Source: PALSA-660 sp036508875
Lineage (GTDB): Bacteria > Actinomycetota > Coriobacteriia > Anaerosomatales > PALSA-660
DNA length: 64,000 bases
Assembly (NCBI GenBank): GCA_036508875.1
Contig: DATCGP010000034.1
Coordinates: forward strand, 1 to 64,000
Direction of reading: 5' to 3'
This document shows positions 46,219 through 55,508 of this stretch, one piece after another (position 1 is the first letter of the stretch; the number at the start of each line of letters is the position of its first letter). The notes below the pieces were generated by a model. It ran no database searches, had not been told where the DNA came from, and was given only the letters and a program-made list of their open reading frames with translations. The translations under genes and the position numbers were made by a program.

Positions 46219-46251
46219 CGAGCGCGCGTTGCGAGTCGTCCGTTGCGAGCG

Positions 46252-47658
46252 CTACGCGTCCTTGAGTGCGGGATGCTTGACGAAGGCGACGATGGCGGTC
46301 GCCACGAGGAGCAGTGCCGCTGCGACCCAGAAGGCCACGTTGAAGCTTCCGAAGACGTCCTTCGCAAACCCGGAGCCGAGCGACCCGAGCACGCCGCCCG
46401 CGCCCCATGCGGTGAATACGAGGCCGTAGTTGACGCCGCTGTTCTTAGTGCCGAAGAAGTCGTAGGTCATCGCGGGGAACAGCGTGAGGTTCGCGCCGTA
46501 CATCGCGCCGACGAACGCGGCGACCACGAGGAGCAGGGTGAAGTCGGTCACGATGCCGCTGCCGAGCAGCGCCATGAGGGCGGCCTGCAGTACGAACACG
46601 CCCATCATGGTCTGGTTACGGCCGATCCGGTCGGAGATGATCCCGGTGATCGGGCGTCCGGCCCCGTTGCCGACACCGAGCGCCATGACGAAGGTGAACG
46701 TGGCGCCGGCCCTGGCGACCCAGTCGAAGCTGCCGCCCTTGAACCCGGTCGTGATGGAGGTCAGCTGCGTCATGACCGGGCCGATCGTGGTCGCGTACTT
46801 CGCGATGATCCCGACGACCATGAGCCCGGCACCCGCTGCGAACGCGTACATCAGCCAGATCATGTAGAACTGCGGGGTACGGACCATCTGCTGCCACGTG
46901 TAGTCGCGCGCGGCGGCCTTGGTCTGGTTCGAGTGGTGGATGACGCGGGTGTCCGGCTCCGGCACGTAGTCCGCAGGCGGGTCCTTGAGCAGCTGCGCGA
47001 ACGCGAGGATCGCGACGAGGAAGCCGACGCCGAGCCACAGGAACGTGGTGTTGAGCCCCTGCGTCGCCAGCAGGTTGCCCGTCAGCGGCGCGGTGTAGAC
47101 CGACGCCAGGCCGAAGCCCGCAACGACGGTGCCGGAGATCAGGCCCTTCTTGGTGGGCGCGAACCACTTCACGGCAGCCGGCGTTGCGGCCGCATAGGCG
47201 AAGCCGATGCCGGCGCCGGTCAGGACGCCGAAGCCGATCGCAAGCCATGGCAGCGAGGCGCCCACCGCCGGCAGAGCGGCCTTGGCCTGAGCGACCGCGG
47301 TCGGATCGGCGGGAGCAAGCTTCAGCGCGGCCGCGTATGCGTCCCCGGCGGCCTTGCTGACCGCAGGCGCCATGGCAGCGATGACCATGCCCACACCCAC
47401 GAGGGCGCCGCCGATCGAAGCCGTGACGCGGGGGCCGATCTTGTCCTGCAGACGGCCGGCGAAAACCATCATCAGCCCGAACATGCCGAGGGCGATCGCG
47501 TACGGCGTGAGTGCCTCAGCGGCCGTCCAGCCCATCCTGCCCGTGAGCTCGCTCGTGAACATGCTCCAGGTATAGAGCACGCCGAGACACAGGTTGATGC
47601 CGAGCCCTGCGAGGACGACCACGCGGCCCATCGAACTCGGCGCCTTCGCTCCAGCCAT
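46252..47658 (-). CDS. MFS transporter, OFA (oxalate/formate antiporter) family
   Basis: Major facilitator protein of 468 residues with twelve predicted membrane segments. OFA-family features: GLGINLCLGVLYTWSMF in TM1, FAGRLQDKIGPR loop, TPAAVKWFAPTKKGLISG and GRPITGIISDRIGR. A periplasmic loop rich in Ala/Pro (about 105-130) is longer than average. Substrate is likely a small carboxylate, not provable here. ATG start. It has its own terminator and a hairpin before its start, and separates ispG from proS. Confidence 0.9.
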   Translation of the reverse strand: MAGAKAPSSMGRVVVLAGLGINLCLGVLYTWSMFTSELTGRMGWTAAEALTPYAIALGMFGLMMVFAGRLQDKIGPRVTASIGGALVGVGMVIAAMAPAVSKAAGDAYAAALKLAPADPTAVAQAKAALPAVGASLPWLAIGFGVLTGAGIGFAYAAATPAAVKWFAPTKKGLISGTVVAGFGLASVYTAPLTGNLLATQGLNTTFLWLGVGFLVAILAFAQLLKDPPADYVPEPDTRVIHHSNQTKAAARDYTWQQMVRTPQFYMIWLMYAFAAGAGLMVVGIIAKYATTIGPVMTQLTSITTGFKGGSFDWVARAGATFTFVMALGVGNGAGRPITGIISDRIGRNQTMMGVFVLQAALMALLGSGIVTDFTLLLVVAAFVGAMYGANLTLFPAMTYDFFGTKNSGVNYGLVFTAWGAGGVLGSLGSGFAKDVFGSFNVAFWVAAALLLVATAIVAFVKHPALKDA

Positions 47659-47685
47659 CTTAAGACCACCACCTCTCCGTATCGA

Positions 47686-47707
47686 CCGGGACGCGCGTCG
47701 CGCCCGG
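47686..47707 (-). terminator. Hairpin between ispG and the transporter gene
   Basis: CCGGG-A-CGCG, a 3-nt loop, CGCG and CCCGG: nine pairs with one bulge. Candidate end of the rpsB-ispG superoperon; no U run, so it is tentative. Confidence 0.5.
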
Positions 47708-47838
47708 ATCCCTTACCCGTGGTCAAGTCTGCGTGGGGGGAAGGCGACAGGGAACGCGAGTCACGCCGACGACACCGCATCGGGTGTGAGCGGCGGAGTG
47801 GTGTCGGTGAGTGGCTGGGCCGGTTCGGGCCCCGTGCG

Positions 47839-48903
47839 TCAGGCCGGCAGCGACAGGCTCGCGATCTCGGCCATCAGCGCGTCGACGATCTCCGCCTCCG
47901 GGACCTTCCGGACGATCTGGCCTTTGGCGAAGATGACCCCGACGCCGCGGCCGGCCGCGACCCCTATATCCGCGTCGCGACTCTCGCCGGGACCGTTCAC
48001 GACGCAACCCATGACCGCGACCTTGATCGGAGTGCGGATGTCGCGAAGGCGGCGCCCGATCTCCTCAGCGATGGGGATCAGGTCCACCTCGCAACGGCCG
48101 CACGTCGGGCAGCTGACCAGTTCCGGGGAGCGCCTGCGAAGGTCCAGCGATGCGAGGATGTCCCACGCGACCGCGATCTCCTCGACCGGGTCGGCCGTCA
48201 GCGAGACCCTGATGGTGTCACCGATCCCCTCATTGAGCAGGACCCCCAGGCCGACGGCGGACTTGACCGTGCCGCCCATGAGCGTTCCCGCCTCGGTGAC
48301 CCCGAGGTGGAGCGGGCAGTCCAGCACTTCCCCCAGCTTGCGGTACGCCTCGATGATCACGGGTACGGAACTCGCCTTCGCCGAGACGACCACGTCGGTG
48401 AAGCCCCGGCCGGTAGCGTGCTCGGTGAACGACACGGCGCTGGCGACGAGCTTGTCGGCGAGCGGCCAGTCGAGGTCGGCATATTCGGCGGCGAGCGACC
48501 CGGCGTTGACCCCGATGCGGACCGGGATGCCCGCCTCCCCCGCCGCATCCAGCACCGCGTCGAACCGCTCGACGGATCCGATGTTGCCCGGGTTCACACG
48601 GAGCTTGGAGGCTCCCCGCCGCGTCGCCTCGATAGCCAGCCGGTAGTCGAAGTGGACGTCGGCCACCACGGGCAGGGACGATCCCGCGCAGATCCTCTCG
48701 AAGCCATCGAGCGCGTCTGCGTGCGGGATGGCGACGCGCACGATCTCGCAGCCGGCGTCCGCGAGTCGCGCGATCTGCGCGAGAGTGGCCGAGGCATCGC
48801 GGGTGTCGGTGTTCGTCATCGACTGGACCGCGACAGGCGCGCTCCCGCCGATCGGGATGCCGCCGACGAGCACGGGGACGGAACTCCGGCGTGGTGCGGT
48901 CAA
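47839..48903 (-). CDS. ispG: 4-hydroxy-3-methylbut-2-enyl-diphosphate synthase (flavodoxin)
   Basis: IspG, 354 residues, reduces MEcPP to HMBPP in the MEP isoprenoid pathway. The [4Fe-4S] ligands are present in CPTCGR and MGCVVNGPGES. N-terminal TIM-barrel begins VLVGGIPIGGSAPVAVQSMTNTD. I propose a TTG start at 48903, because AAGGAG lies eight bases upstream; a GTG six codons earlier (48921) includes that site in the coding region. The protein is the short form without the central plant-type insertion. Follows rseP; with dxr two genes upstream it gives two MEP steps locally. Confidence 0.96.
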   Translation of the reverse strand: MTAPRRSSVPVLVGGIPIGGSAPVAVQSMTNTDTRDASATLAQIARLADAGCEIVRVAIPHADALDGFERICAGSSLPVVADVHFDYRLAIEATRRGASKLRVNPGNIGSVERFDAVLDAAGEAGIPVRIGVNAGSLAAEYADLDWPLADKLVASAVSFTEHATGRGFTDVVVSAKASSVPVIIEAYRKLGEVLDCPLHLGVTEAGTLMGGTVKSAVGLGVLLNEGIGDTIRVSLTADPVEEIAVAWDILASLDLRRRSPELVSCPTCGRCEVDLIPIAEEIGRRLRDIRTPIKVAVMGCVVNGPGESRDADIGVAAGRGVGVIFAKGQIVRKVPEAEIVDALMAEIASLSLPA

Positions 48904-48943
48904 GGCGACGGCTCCTTGCACTTCGGGACACGCACCCTGAGGC

Positions 48944-50224
48944 TCAGCCCCGGATGACGTAACGGACGACGTCAGCGTACATCAGGTAGAAGATCAGCGA
49001 GAACAGCAGCAGCGTGCCCGCGGCGGAGAACGCCAAGGACACCCCGCGGGGGATGCTCCTGCGGAACAGACGCTCGCCGAGCTCCACGGCGATCTTCCCG
49101 CCGTCGAGCGGCGGGATCGGCAACATGTTCATGATCCCGAGCGAGAGGCTGAGGAGGGCGACCAGCCACGCGTACGCGAGCGGCCCCTCCTTGGCGGCGC
49201 TCGCGACCTCGTACGAGATGCCGACGATGCTGCGGGCGTTCTGGATCGAGGAGGAGAACGTCGCAGGGTTGAAGAACTGGCCGATGGCGACGAAGACCGC
49301 ACCGGTCATGGAGACGGACTCGCCTACAGCGTCGGTAAGCGACATCGGCACGTCGACCGAACGGGACGTGAGCCCGAGGAACGTCCCTCCCCCGCCGAGC
49401 GCGGACGGGCTGATCCCGAGAGTGACCTGAGCGCCGTCGCGGACCACCGTCATGGTGACGCTCTCGTTCGGGACGGCGACGGCCAGATCCGCCTTCAGGT
49501 CGGTCCAGGCCTGCACCGGCTTGCCGTCGAAGGCCACGACCCGGTCGCCCGCGCGCAGGTCGGCCAGCGAGGCCGGGCTCGCGGCGGCCACACCGGCCAC
49601 GGTCGTCGTCGCCGTCGGGACACCTGCGATCGTGAGGGCCGCGGTCAGTATGACGATGGCGCTCAGGATGTTCACTAGGACGCCCATCGCGAGTACCGTC
49701 ACCCGCTTCCACGTGGGCAGACCGCGATACACACTCGACCGGACCCTTGTCAGAAGGGCCTCGTCGTCTTCACCGGCAGCGTGCGACACCAGCGGCACGA
49801 AATCGGCAGCGTCGCGGACCGCTTCGATGGCGCCGTAGTCCTCAAGGGTGGCGAGGAGGCCGGCGGCGCGGTCCTGCGCGGTGTGCAGTTGGGCGGCCAG
49901 CTCTGCTGCGTCCGTCCTGCCGCGTCTGACCAGTACGCCGAGGGCGGCGCCGAGAAGCTCGTCCTCGTGGCCGGGCTCCATGCCCGCGATCCGGACGTAG
50001 CCGCCGAGCGGAAGGATCGTGATGCCGTAGCGGATGCCCGTCCGCTTGGAGCGCCACTTCAGCCCGGGAGACGGAAGACCGAGCATGAACTCGTGGACCT
50101 TCACCCCGAAGGCGCGCGCGGTGAGGAAGTGCCCGCCTTCGTGGAGGACTATCAGGAGCGAGAACGTGATGACGCCCCAGAAGATGGCCGACGCGCCGCT
50201 GGGGAGGTTCGTGAGCGATGTCAT
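48944..50224 (-). CDS. rseP: Site-2 membrane metalloprotease RseP/RasP with an inserted domain
   Basis: RseP-type intramembrane protease, 426 residues, normally cleaving anti-sigma factors or signal-peptide remnants. Zinc motif HEGGH at 28-32, one PDZ domain (about 205-285) and the second-site LDGG motif near the C-terminus. Between GGYVRIAGME (about 75-83) and TWKRVTVLAMG (171-181) lies a hydrophilic insertion of about 70 extra residues containing a helix-rich RRGRTDAAELAAQL and LLATLEDYGAIEAV pattern, like a small winged helix. ATG start. Confidence 0.95.
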   Translation of the reverse strand: MTSLTNLPSGASAIFWGVITFSLLIVLHEGGHFLTARAFGVKVHEFMLGLPSPGLKWRSKRTGIRYGITILPLGGYVRIAGMEPGHEDELLGAALGVLVRRGRTDAAELAAQLHTAQDRAAGLLATLEDYGAIEAVRDAADFVPLVSHAAGEDDEALLTRVRSSVYRGLPTWKRVTVLAMGVLVNILSAIVILTAALTIAGVPTATTTVAGVAAASPASLADLRAGDRVVAFDGKPVQAWTDLKADLAVAVPNESVTMTVVRDGAQVTLGISPSALGGGGTFLGLTSRSVDVPMSLTDAVGESVSMTGAVFVAIGQFFNPATFSSSIQNARSIVGISYEVASAAKEGPLAYAWLVALLSLSLGIMNMLPIPPLDGGKIAVELGERLFRRSIPRGVSLAFSAAGTLLLFSLIFYLMYADVVRYVIRG

Positions 50225-50317
50225 AGGTGACCTCGTGTGCCTTTCGGTGCCGCAAGGGCCACGGGCGGCCCGTTCAGGGTTGGCAGAGCAAGGGCATTGC
50301 CACTCTCCGGTCCGGCC

Positions 50318-51469
50318 CTAGCGAGCGCGCAGCAGCTCTGCCGCGCGAGCCCGCGCACGTGCATCGGCCTCCTCGAGCTGGTCGAACGACTCGACCCTCT
50401 CGGTGGAATGTTCCTCAACGACTTGGGAAACGATCGCGTCGATGTCGAGGAACGTTGCCGAGCCGTCGAGGAACGCTGCCACAGCGACCTCGTTGGCGGC
50501 GTTCATCGCAGCCGGCAGGGTGCCTCCCACTCGGCCGGCCTCCAGGGCGATCCGCAGGCAGCGGAACGTGTCCATGTCGACCGGCTCGAAATCGAGAGAA
50601 CCGATCGCCGTGAAGTCGAGCGGCGGTGCGGGCGCATCCCAGCGGTCCGGGTGTGACAGCGCGTACTGGATGGGGACTCGCATGTCCGCGGCCCCGAGAT
50701 GGGCCTTCACGGAGCCGTCCGAGAACTCCACCATCGAGTGCACCGTCGACTGACGATGGACGACGATCCGGATGCGGTCGTATGGCGCCGCGAAGAGATG
50801 GTGCGCCTCGATCACCTCGAGACCTTTGTTCATGAGCGTGGCCGAGTCGATGGTGATCTTGGGGCCCATGGTCCACCTGGGATGCGCGAGGGCCTGCTCG
50901 ACCGTGACGGTGGTAAGGCGCGCGCGGTCCCAACCGCGGAACGGCCCGCCCGATGCGGTGAGCCAGATCTGCTGCATGCGCGCGGCCGGCTCGCCCCACA
51001 GGCACTGGAAGATCGCGGAGTGCTCGGAGTCGACCGGCAGCATCTGCCCAGGTGAGGCGAGCGGCATGAGCAGCTCGCCGCCGACCACGAGCGATTCCTT
51101 GTTCGCCAGTGCGAGGCGCGAGCCTGAGCGCAGCGCCGCCTCGGAAGCGCGGAGGCCGGCCGCGCCGACCATGGCGTTCACGACCACGTCAGCGCCGGCC
51201 GAGGCGAGGTCCGTCACCGCTGCGGAACCGGTGCGGCAACGCACGCCGGCGGGCAGGTCGGCGGCCGCGGGCGCGAAGCGCTCGTCGGCGATCGCGCACT
51301 CCCTGACTCCGAGGGCCTTGGCCTGCTCCATGAGTGCGGAGATGTTCCGGTTGGCGGCCAGCGAGACGATCTTGACCTTGTCCGGGTGGCGGAGCGCCAC
51401 GTCGATGGTCTGCCGTCCGATCGACCCGGTGGAGCCGAGCAGTGCGACGGTGAGCGGCCCGCCGGTCAC
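50318..51469 (-). CDS. dxr: 1-deoxy-D-xylulose 5-phosphate reductoisomerase
   Basis: Dxr, 383 residues, the first committed step of the MEP isoprenoid pathway. NADPH motif GSTGSIGRQT near the start, SEHSAIFQCLWG and the flexible-loop region HPRWTMGPKITIDSATLMNK all present. GTG start overlapping the cdsA stop by GTGA, which sets the start despite a longer in-frame extension. 93 bp separate it from rseP. Confidence 0.98.
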   Translation of the reverse strand: MTGGPLTVALLGSTGSIGRQTIDVALRHPDKVKIVSLAANRNISALMEQAKALGVRECAIADERFAPAAADLPAGVRCRTGSAAVTDLASAGADVVVNAMVGAAGLRASEAALRSGSRLALANKESLVVGGELLMPLASPGQMLPVDSEHSAIFQCLWGEPAARMQQIWLTASGGPFRGWDRARLTTVTVEQALAHPRWTMGPKITIDSATLMNKGLEVIEAHHLFAAPYDRIRIVVHRQSTVHSMVEFSDGSVKAHLGAADMRVPIQYALSHPDRWDAPAPPLDFTAIGSLDFEPVDMDTFRCLRIALEAGRVGGTLPAAMNAANEVAVAAFLDGSATFLDIDAIVSQVVEEHSTERVESFDQLEEADARARARAAELLRAR

Positions 51470-52362
51470 TTGGCGCCCCCGAGGACCATCGTCCCGAACA
51501 GGAGCATGTAGTAGGTGACGACCGAGACCAGGATGAGTGAGTCGAACCGGTCCAGGAACCCACCGTGACCGGGCAGGAGCGTGCCCGAGTCCTTCGCGCC
51601 GACCTCGCGCTTGAGCCGGGACTCGGCCAGGTCGCCGAGAAGGGCCGCGATGGCGGCTACGGCGCCGGTGACCACGAACCACCACAGCGGCAGGTTCGCG
51701 GGCCGGATGAAGTACCAGCCGGCGATCCACGCGCCGATCGTTCCGACCGATCCCGCTATGAAGCCTTCCCACGACTTGTTCGGGGAGATGTGCGGAGCCA
51801 GACGGTGCTTCCCGATCGCCGAACCCACGAGATACGCGAAAACATCCATCGCCCAGACCCCGACCAGGATGACCAGCACGAGTTCGGCGCCGGAGTCCAG
51901 CACATGGATGAGCACGAGGTGCGCGAGCGTGAACCCGACGTACACCGCGCCGAAGACCGTAGTGGAGGTGTCAGCCCCCCGGAACTGCTTGAACGCTATG
52001 TTCCACAGGACCGCCGCCACCACGAGGCCGCCCATCACGGCCGTCAGGCCGACCGCGCCCAATTCGCTCGAAGGAGGAGTTGCGGTGCCCGCATACAGCG
52101 CTGCGGCGATCGGCATGGCGGCCGCTGCGACGACGCCGAACAGCTCGTTGGCGCGCCGGTGCTCGGACCGGGTCATGCGGTAGAACTCGCTGCCGCAGAC
52201 CGCTGCGAGGACCGCCACGACCACCGCCCATCCCAGCGTGCCGCCCCACAGGTCTGCGGAGACGAGGACCACGCCCAGCGCCAGGGCTGTGAGAGTCCGG
52301 TAGGCGAAGCCCCTCAACTCGCGACGGTTGCGCATGTGCTGCCGTATCGGGGCGTCTCTCAT
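51466..52362 (-). CDS. cdsA: Phosphatidate cytidylyltransferase
   Basis: CdsA, 298 residues, makes CDP-diacylglycerol for phospholipid synthesis, the substrate of PgsA elsewhere in the window. Signature region near the C-terminus: GDLAESRLKREVGAKDSG and LPGHGGFLDRFDS. About seven to eight membrane segments. ATG start overlapping the uppS stop (ATGA). Confidence 0.97.
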   Translation of the reverse strand: MRDAPIRQHMRNRRELRGFAYRTLTALALGVVLVSADLWGGTLGWAVVVAVLAAVCGSEFYRMTRSEHRRANELFGVVAAAAMPIAAALYAGTATPPSSELGAVGLTAVMGGLVVAAVLWNIAFKQFRGADTSTTVFGAVYVGFTLAHLVLIHVLDSGAELVLVILVGVWAMDVFAYLVGSAIGKHRLAPHISPNKSWEGFIAGSVGTIGAWIAGWYFIRPANLPLWWFVVTGAVAAIAALLGDLAESRLKREVGAKDSGTLLPGHGGFLDRFDSLILVSVVTYYMLLFGTMVLGGAK

Positions 52363-53129
52363 CGGCCGCCGAACCTCCGGTCGCGCTGCTGGAAGTCGAC
52401 GATCGCTTCGAGCATGTCGTCCCGGCCGAAGTCCGGCCAGAGCGTCTCGGTGAGCACCATCTCGGTGTAGGCGACCTGCCACAGCAGGAAGTTCGAGAGG
52501 CGCATCTCGCCACTGGTGCGGACCAGGATGTCCGGGTCGGGGATGCCCGCGGTGTACAGGCGCGAGGCGACAGCGGCCTCATCGACGTCGCCGGGCGCCA
52601 GCGTGCCGGCGGCCACGTCGCGCGCGATGGCTGCCGCGGCGTCGGCGATCTCGGTCCGGCCACCGTAGTTGAGTGCGATGACCAGATCGAGCCGGTCGTT
52701 GCCCGCGGTCCGCGCCATGCCGTCCGCGAACGACGTCTGGACCCGCTTCGACATCTCTTCGAGATGTCCGATGACGCGGACGCGCACTCCCCACTCCATC
52801 AGGTCGTCCATCTTGGCGAGCAGCACCTCTGCGAACAGGCCCATCAGGGTCCGGACCTCGGTGCGGGGACGCATCCAGTTCTCGGTGGAGAACGAATAGA
52901 GCGTCAGGTAGCGCACCCCGCACTCGATGGCGCACGCGATCGCTTCCTCCACCGCCTGCGCGCCCGCACGGTGCCCCGCGGCGCGCGGCAGTCCCTTCGC
53001 GGTGGCCCAGCGCCCGTTCCCGTCCATGATGATGGCGACGTGCGCGGGTACACGGGCGCTATCCAGACGTGCGAACAGCGCCCGTCCCCGGTCCGAGGTG
53101 AAGTACTCCGTGGGCTGTGGCGTCGGCAT
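52359..53129 (-). CDS. uppS: Isoprenyl transferase (undecaprenyl diphosphate synthase)
   Basis: UppS, 256 residues, cis-prenyltransferase making the undecaprenyl carrier for the cell wall. IIMDGNGRWA with catalytic Asp36 and the DILVRTSGEMRLSNFLLWQ region near 210-235 are present. ATG start 9 bp after frr. It is followed by cdsA with a four-base overlap. Other isoprenyl lengths are possible but context favours undecaprenyl. Confidence 0.97.
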   Translation of the reverse strand: MPTPQPTEYFTSDRGRALFARLDSARVPAHVAIIMDGNGRWATAKGLPRAAGHRAGAQAVEEAIACAIECGVRYLTLYSFSTENWMRPRTEVRTLMGLFAEVLLAKMDDLMEWGVRVRVIGHLEEMSKRVQTSFADGMARTAGNDRLDLVIALNYGGRTEIADAAAAIARDVAAGTLAPGDVDEAAVASRLYTAGIPDPDILVRTSGEMRLSNFLLWQVAYTEMVLTETLWPDFGRDDMLEAIVDFQQRDRRFGGR

Positions 53130-53138
53130 GAGCGGAGG

Positions 53139-53696
53139 CTAGACCTCCATGATCTCCTGCTCTTTGCGCTTGAGGAGGTCCTCGACACTCGCGATGAACG
53201 CGTCGGTCTTCTTCTGGACCTGCTCTTCGCCGCGGCGGGCGTCGTCCTCGCTCATCTCGCCGGCCTTGTCGGCCTTCTTGAAGGCGTCGTTGGCGTCACG
53301 ACGGGCGTTGCGGATGGCGACACGCGCCTGTTCGGCATAGCCGTGGCACAGCTTGACGAGTTCCCGGCGGCGCTCCTCGTTCAAGGCGGGGAACGGTACC
53401 CGGATGACGGTGCCGTCGTTGCTCGGGTTCAGACCGAGGTCGGAGGCGAGGATCGCCTTCTCCGCGAGCTTGAGGATCGACTTGTCGTACGGCGAGATCA
53501 CGACGAGCTGCGGCTCCGGCGAGCTGACCGCCGCGAGCTGCAGCAGTGGGGTCTGGGTGCCGTAGTACTCCACGGTGAGCTTCTCGAAGATCGCTCCCGA
53601 GGCGCGTCCCGTGCGCACCGTCGTGAACTCATGCGAGAGCGCCGAGACGGCCTTGGTCATGCGCTCGTCGGCCTGCTTGATGATCGCTTCGGGCAT
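53139..53696 (-). CDS. frr: Ribosome-recycling factor
   Basis: RRF, 185 residues, releases ribosomes after termination with EF-G. Start MPEAIIKQADERMTKAVSAL, RTGRASGAIFEKL and the C-terminal helix KKTDAFIASVEDLLKRKEQE are typical. The ATG overlaps the pyrH stop (TGATG), so the longer in-frame extension inside pyrH is not coding. Confidence 0.98.
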   Translation of the reverse strand: MPEAIIKQADERMTKAVSALSHEFTTVRTGRASGAIFEKLTVEYYGTQTPLLQLAAVSSPEPQLVVISPYDKSILKLAEKAILASDLGLNPSNDGTVIRVPFPALNEERRRELVKLCHGYAEQARVAIRNARRDANDAFKKADKAGEMSEDDARRGEEQVQKKTDAFIASVEDLLKRKEQEIMEV

Positions 53697-54415
53697 CAGT
53701 TGCCTCCTCTGACGATGGTGCCCACATGCTTGCCCTGGAGCGCGTGCACGATGTTGCCGTCGGTCGAGATGTTGAAGACGATGATCGGGAGGTCGTTGTC
53801 CATGGCCAGCGTGACGGCGGTGCTGTCCATCACCTTCAGCTCGCGGCGCAAGACCTCCATGTAAGTGAGTTCGTCGAACTTGACCGCGTCCGGGTTCAGG
53901 CGCGGGTCGGAATCGTAGACCCCGTCCACCTTCGTCGCCTTCATGATGCAATCGGCGCCGATCTCCAGCGCGCGGAGAGCGGCGGTCGTGTCGGTGGTGA
54001 AGTACGGGTTGCCGGTGCCGGCCGCGAAGATCACGACGCGGCCCTTCTCCATATGCCGGATCGCGCGGCGCCGCACGTAGGGCTCCGCGACGGTGCTCAT
54101 GGGGATCGCGGACATGACTCGGGTGAACACCCCGGCCTTCTCGAGGTGGTCCTGAATGGCTAGGGCGTTCATGACCGTCGCAAGCATCCCGATGTAGTCC
54201 GCCTGGGCGCGGTCCATGCCCTTGGCGGACGCCGCGACGCCGCGGAAGATGTTGCCGCCGCCGACAACGATGGCTATCTCGACTCCCGCCTCACGCGCGG
54301 TGCGCACCTGTACCGCGAGGTCGTCGATGATCGCCGGGTCGATGCCGTAGCCGACGTCACCCATGAGGGCCTCGCCGGAAAGCTTCAGAAGTACGCGCTT
54401 GAATCGTGGCGCCAT
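53696..54415 (-). CDS. pyrH: Uridylate kinase
   Basis: UMP kinase, 239 residues, of the amino-acid-kinase fold: LLKLSGEALMG, VVGGGNIFRG, TDTTAALRALEIGAD and ATKVDGVYDSDP present. I use the ATG at 54415, with GGGGGAG nine bases upstream; GTG and ATG codons ten and six residues earlier have no ribosome-binding site. Between tsf and frr, the conserved order. Confidence 0.97.
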   Translation of the reverse strand: MAPRFKRVLLKLSGEALMGDVGYGIDPAIIDDLAVQVRTAREAGVEIAIVVGGGNIFRGVAASAKGMDRAQADYIGMLATVMNALAIQDHLEKAGVFTRVMSAIPMSTVAEPYVRRRAIRHMEKGRVVIFAAGTGNPYFTTDTTAALRALEIGADCIMKATKVDGVYDSDPRLNPDAVKFDELTYMEVLRRELKVMDSTAVTLAMDNDLPIIVFNISTDGNIVHALQGKHVGTIVRGGN

Positions 54416-54515
54416 GCCGGGCTTCTCCCCCATCGGTTCCGTCACATATCCGAACGATTCGCTCCCGCGTCGAGCGGTGCGGACCGCCCCGTTTGCTGTG
54501 CCGTTGATTATGCGG

Positions 54516-55418
54516 TCACTCGGCAGCCGTGACGCCTTCGCCGAGAACGAACCTGTCGAAAGCGACGATCTCGAGCTTGGAGCCGACGGCCTTCGAGGCC
54601 TCGGCGACGAGCTGCTCGACGCTCTTGTCGGGGTCCTTGACGAAGCCCTGCTCGAGCAGGCAGACCTGCTTGTAGAAAAGCTTCTCCAGCTTGCCGTTGG
54701 CGATCTTCTCGAGCATCGCCTCGGGCTTGCCGGACTCGGCGGCCTGGGCCTTGTAGATGTTCATCTCGTGCTCGACGGTCGCCGGCGGAAGGGTCTCGCG
54801 CGATACGCACAGCGGGCTTGCGGCCGCGATATGCATCGACACGTCCTTCGCCAGAGCGAGGACCTCGGGGCGGCTGGAGTCGGCGCCGGCGATCTCGACC
54901 ATGACACCGATGCGGCCGAGGCCGTGGATGTACGAACCGATGACGCCGTTGCTGACCGCCTCGTAGCGTACGAAACGGGACACGCCCATGTTCTCGCCGA
55001 GCTTGCCCACGAGCTCGCCGAGCGCCTGCTCGACGGTCAGGCTCGGGTTGCGCTTCCACTGCTGAGACATGAGCGCGGCGCCACCCTCACGGATGCCGTC
55101 GGGGGCGTCGACCGCCACCTGCTCAGCGACGGCTGCGGCGAACGTCTGGAACTCTGCGTTGCGTGCCACGAAGTCGGTCTCGCAGTTCACCTCTACGAGA
55201 GCGCCGACGCGGCCGTTCTCAGAAGTCCACGATGACACGAGGCCCTCGTTGGTTGCCCGACCTGCCTTCTTGGCCAGGTCCGCAAGGCCCTTGGTGCGCA
55301 GGATGTCGACGGCGGTCTCCAGATTGCCGTTGCACTCCTCGAGTGCCTTCTTGCAGTCCATCATGCCGGCGCCCGTGATCTCACGGAGCTCCTTGACCTG
55401 TGCGGCGGTGATCGCCAT
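54516..55418 (-). CDS. tsf: Elongation factor Ts
   Basis: EF-Ts, 300 residues, nucleotide-exchange factor of EF-Tu. N-terminal UBA-like domain with VKELREITGAGMMDCKKAL, then VEVNCETDFVARN. ATG at 55418 with AAGGAG nine bases upstream; an in-frame start six codons earlier contains that site. It follows rpsB after 90 bp, with a small hairpin (55450-55467) in between. Confidence 0.98.
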   Translation of the reverse strand: MAITAAQVKELREITGAGMMDCKKALEECNGNLETAVDILRTKGLADLAKKAGRATNEGLVSSWTSENGRVGALVEVNCETDFVARNAEFQTFAAAVAEQVAVDAPDGIREGGAALMSQQWKRNPSLTVEQALGELVGKLGENMGVSRFVRYEAVSNGVIGSYIHGLGRIGVMVEIAGADSSRPEVLALAKDVSMHIAAASPLCVSRETLPPATVEHEMNIYKAQAAESGKPEAMLEKIANGKLEKLFYKQVCLLEQGFVKDPDKSVEQLVAEASKAVGSKLEIVAFDRFVLGEGVTAAE

Positions 55419-55449
55419 GTTCATCCACTCCTTCACATCCGCGCGTCCC

Positions 55450-55467
55450 CTCCGGGGACCTCCGGAG
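55450..55467 (-). other. Small hairpin between rpsB and tsf
   Basis: CTCCGG and CCGGAG arms around a six-base loop. Possibly a partial terminator or processing site that balances rpsB and tsf; no U run. Confidence 0.4.
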
Positions 55468-55508
55468 CGCCGCGCAGGCGGTGTACGTGTTCGTGTAGTG
55501 CTTTCCCT

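Noticed and set aside
46000..48957. 985-codon open frame on the plus strand
   Set aside because: Antisense to the end of proS, the OFA transporter and ispG; low-complexity Arg/Asp/Gly/His composition and no motif.
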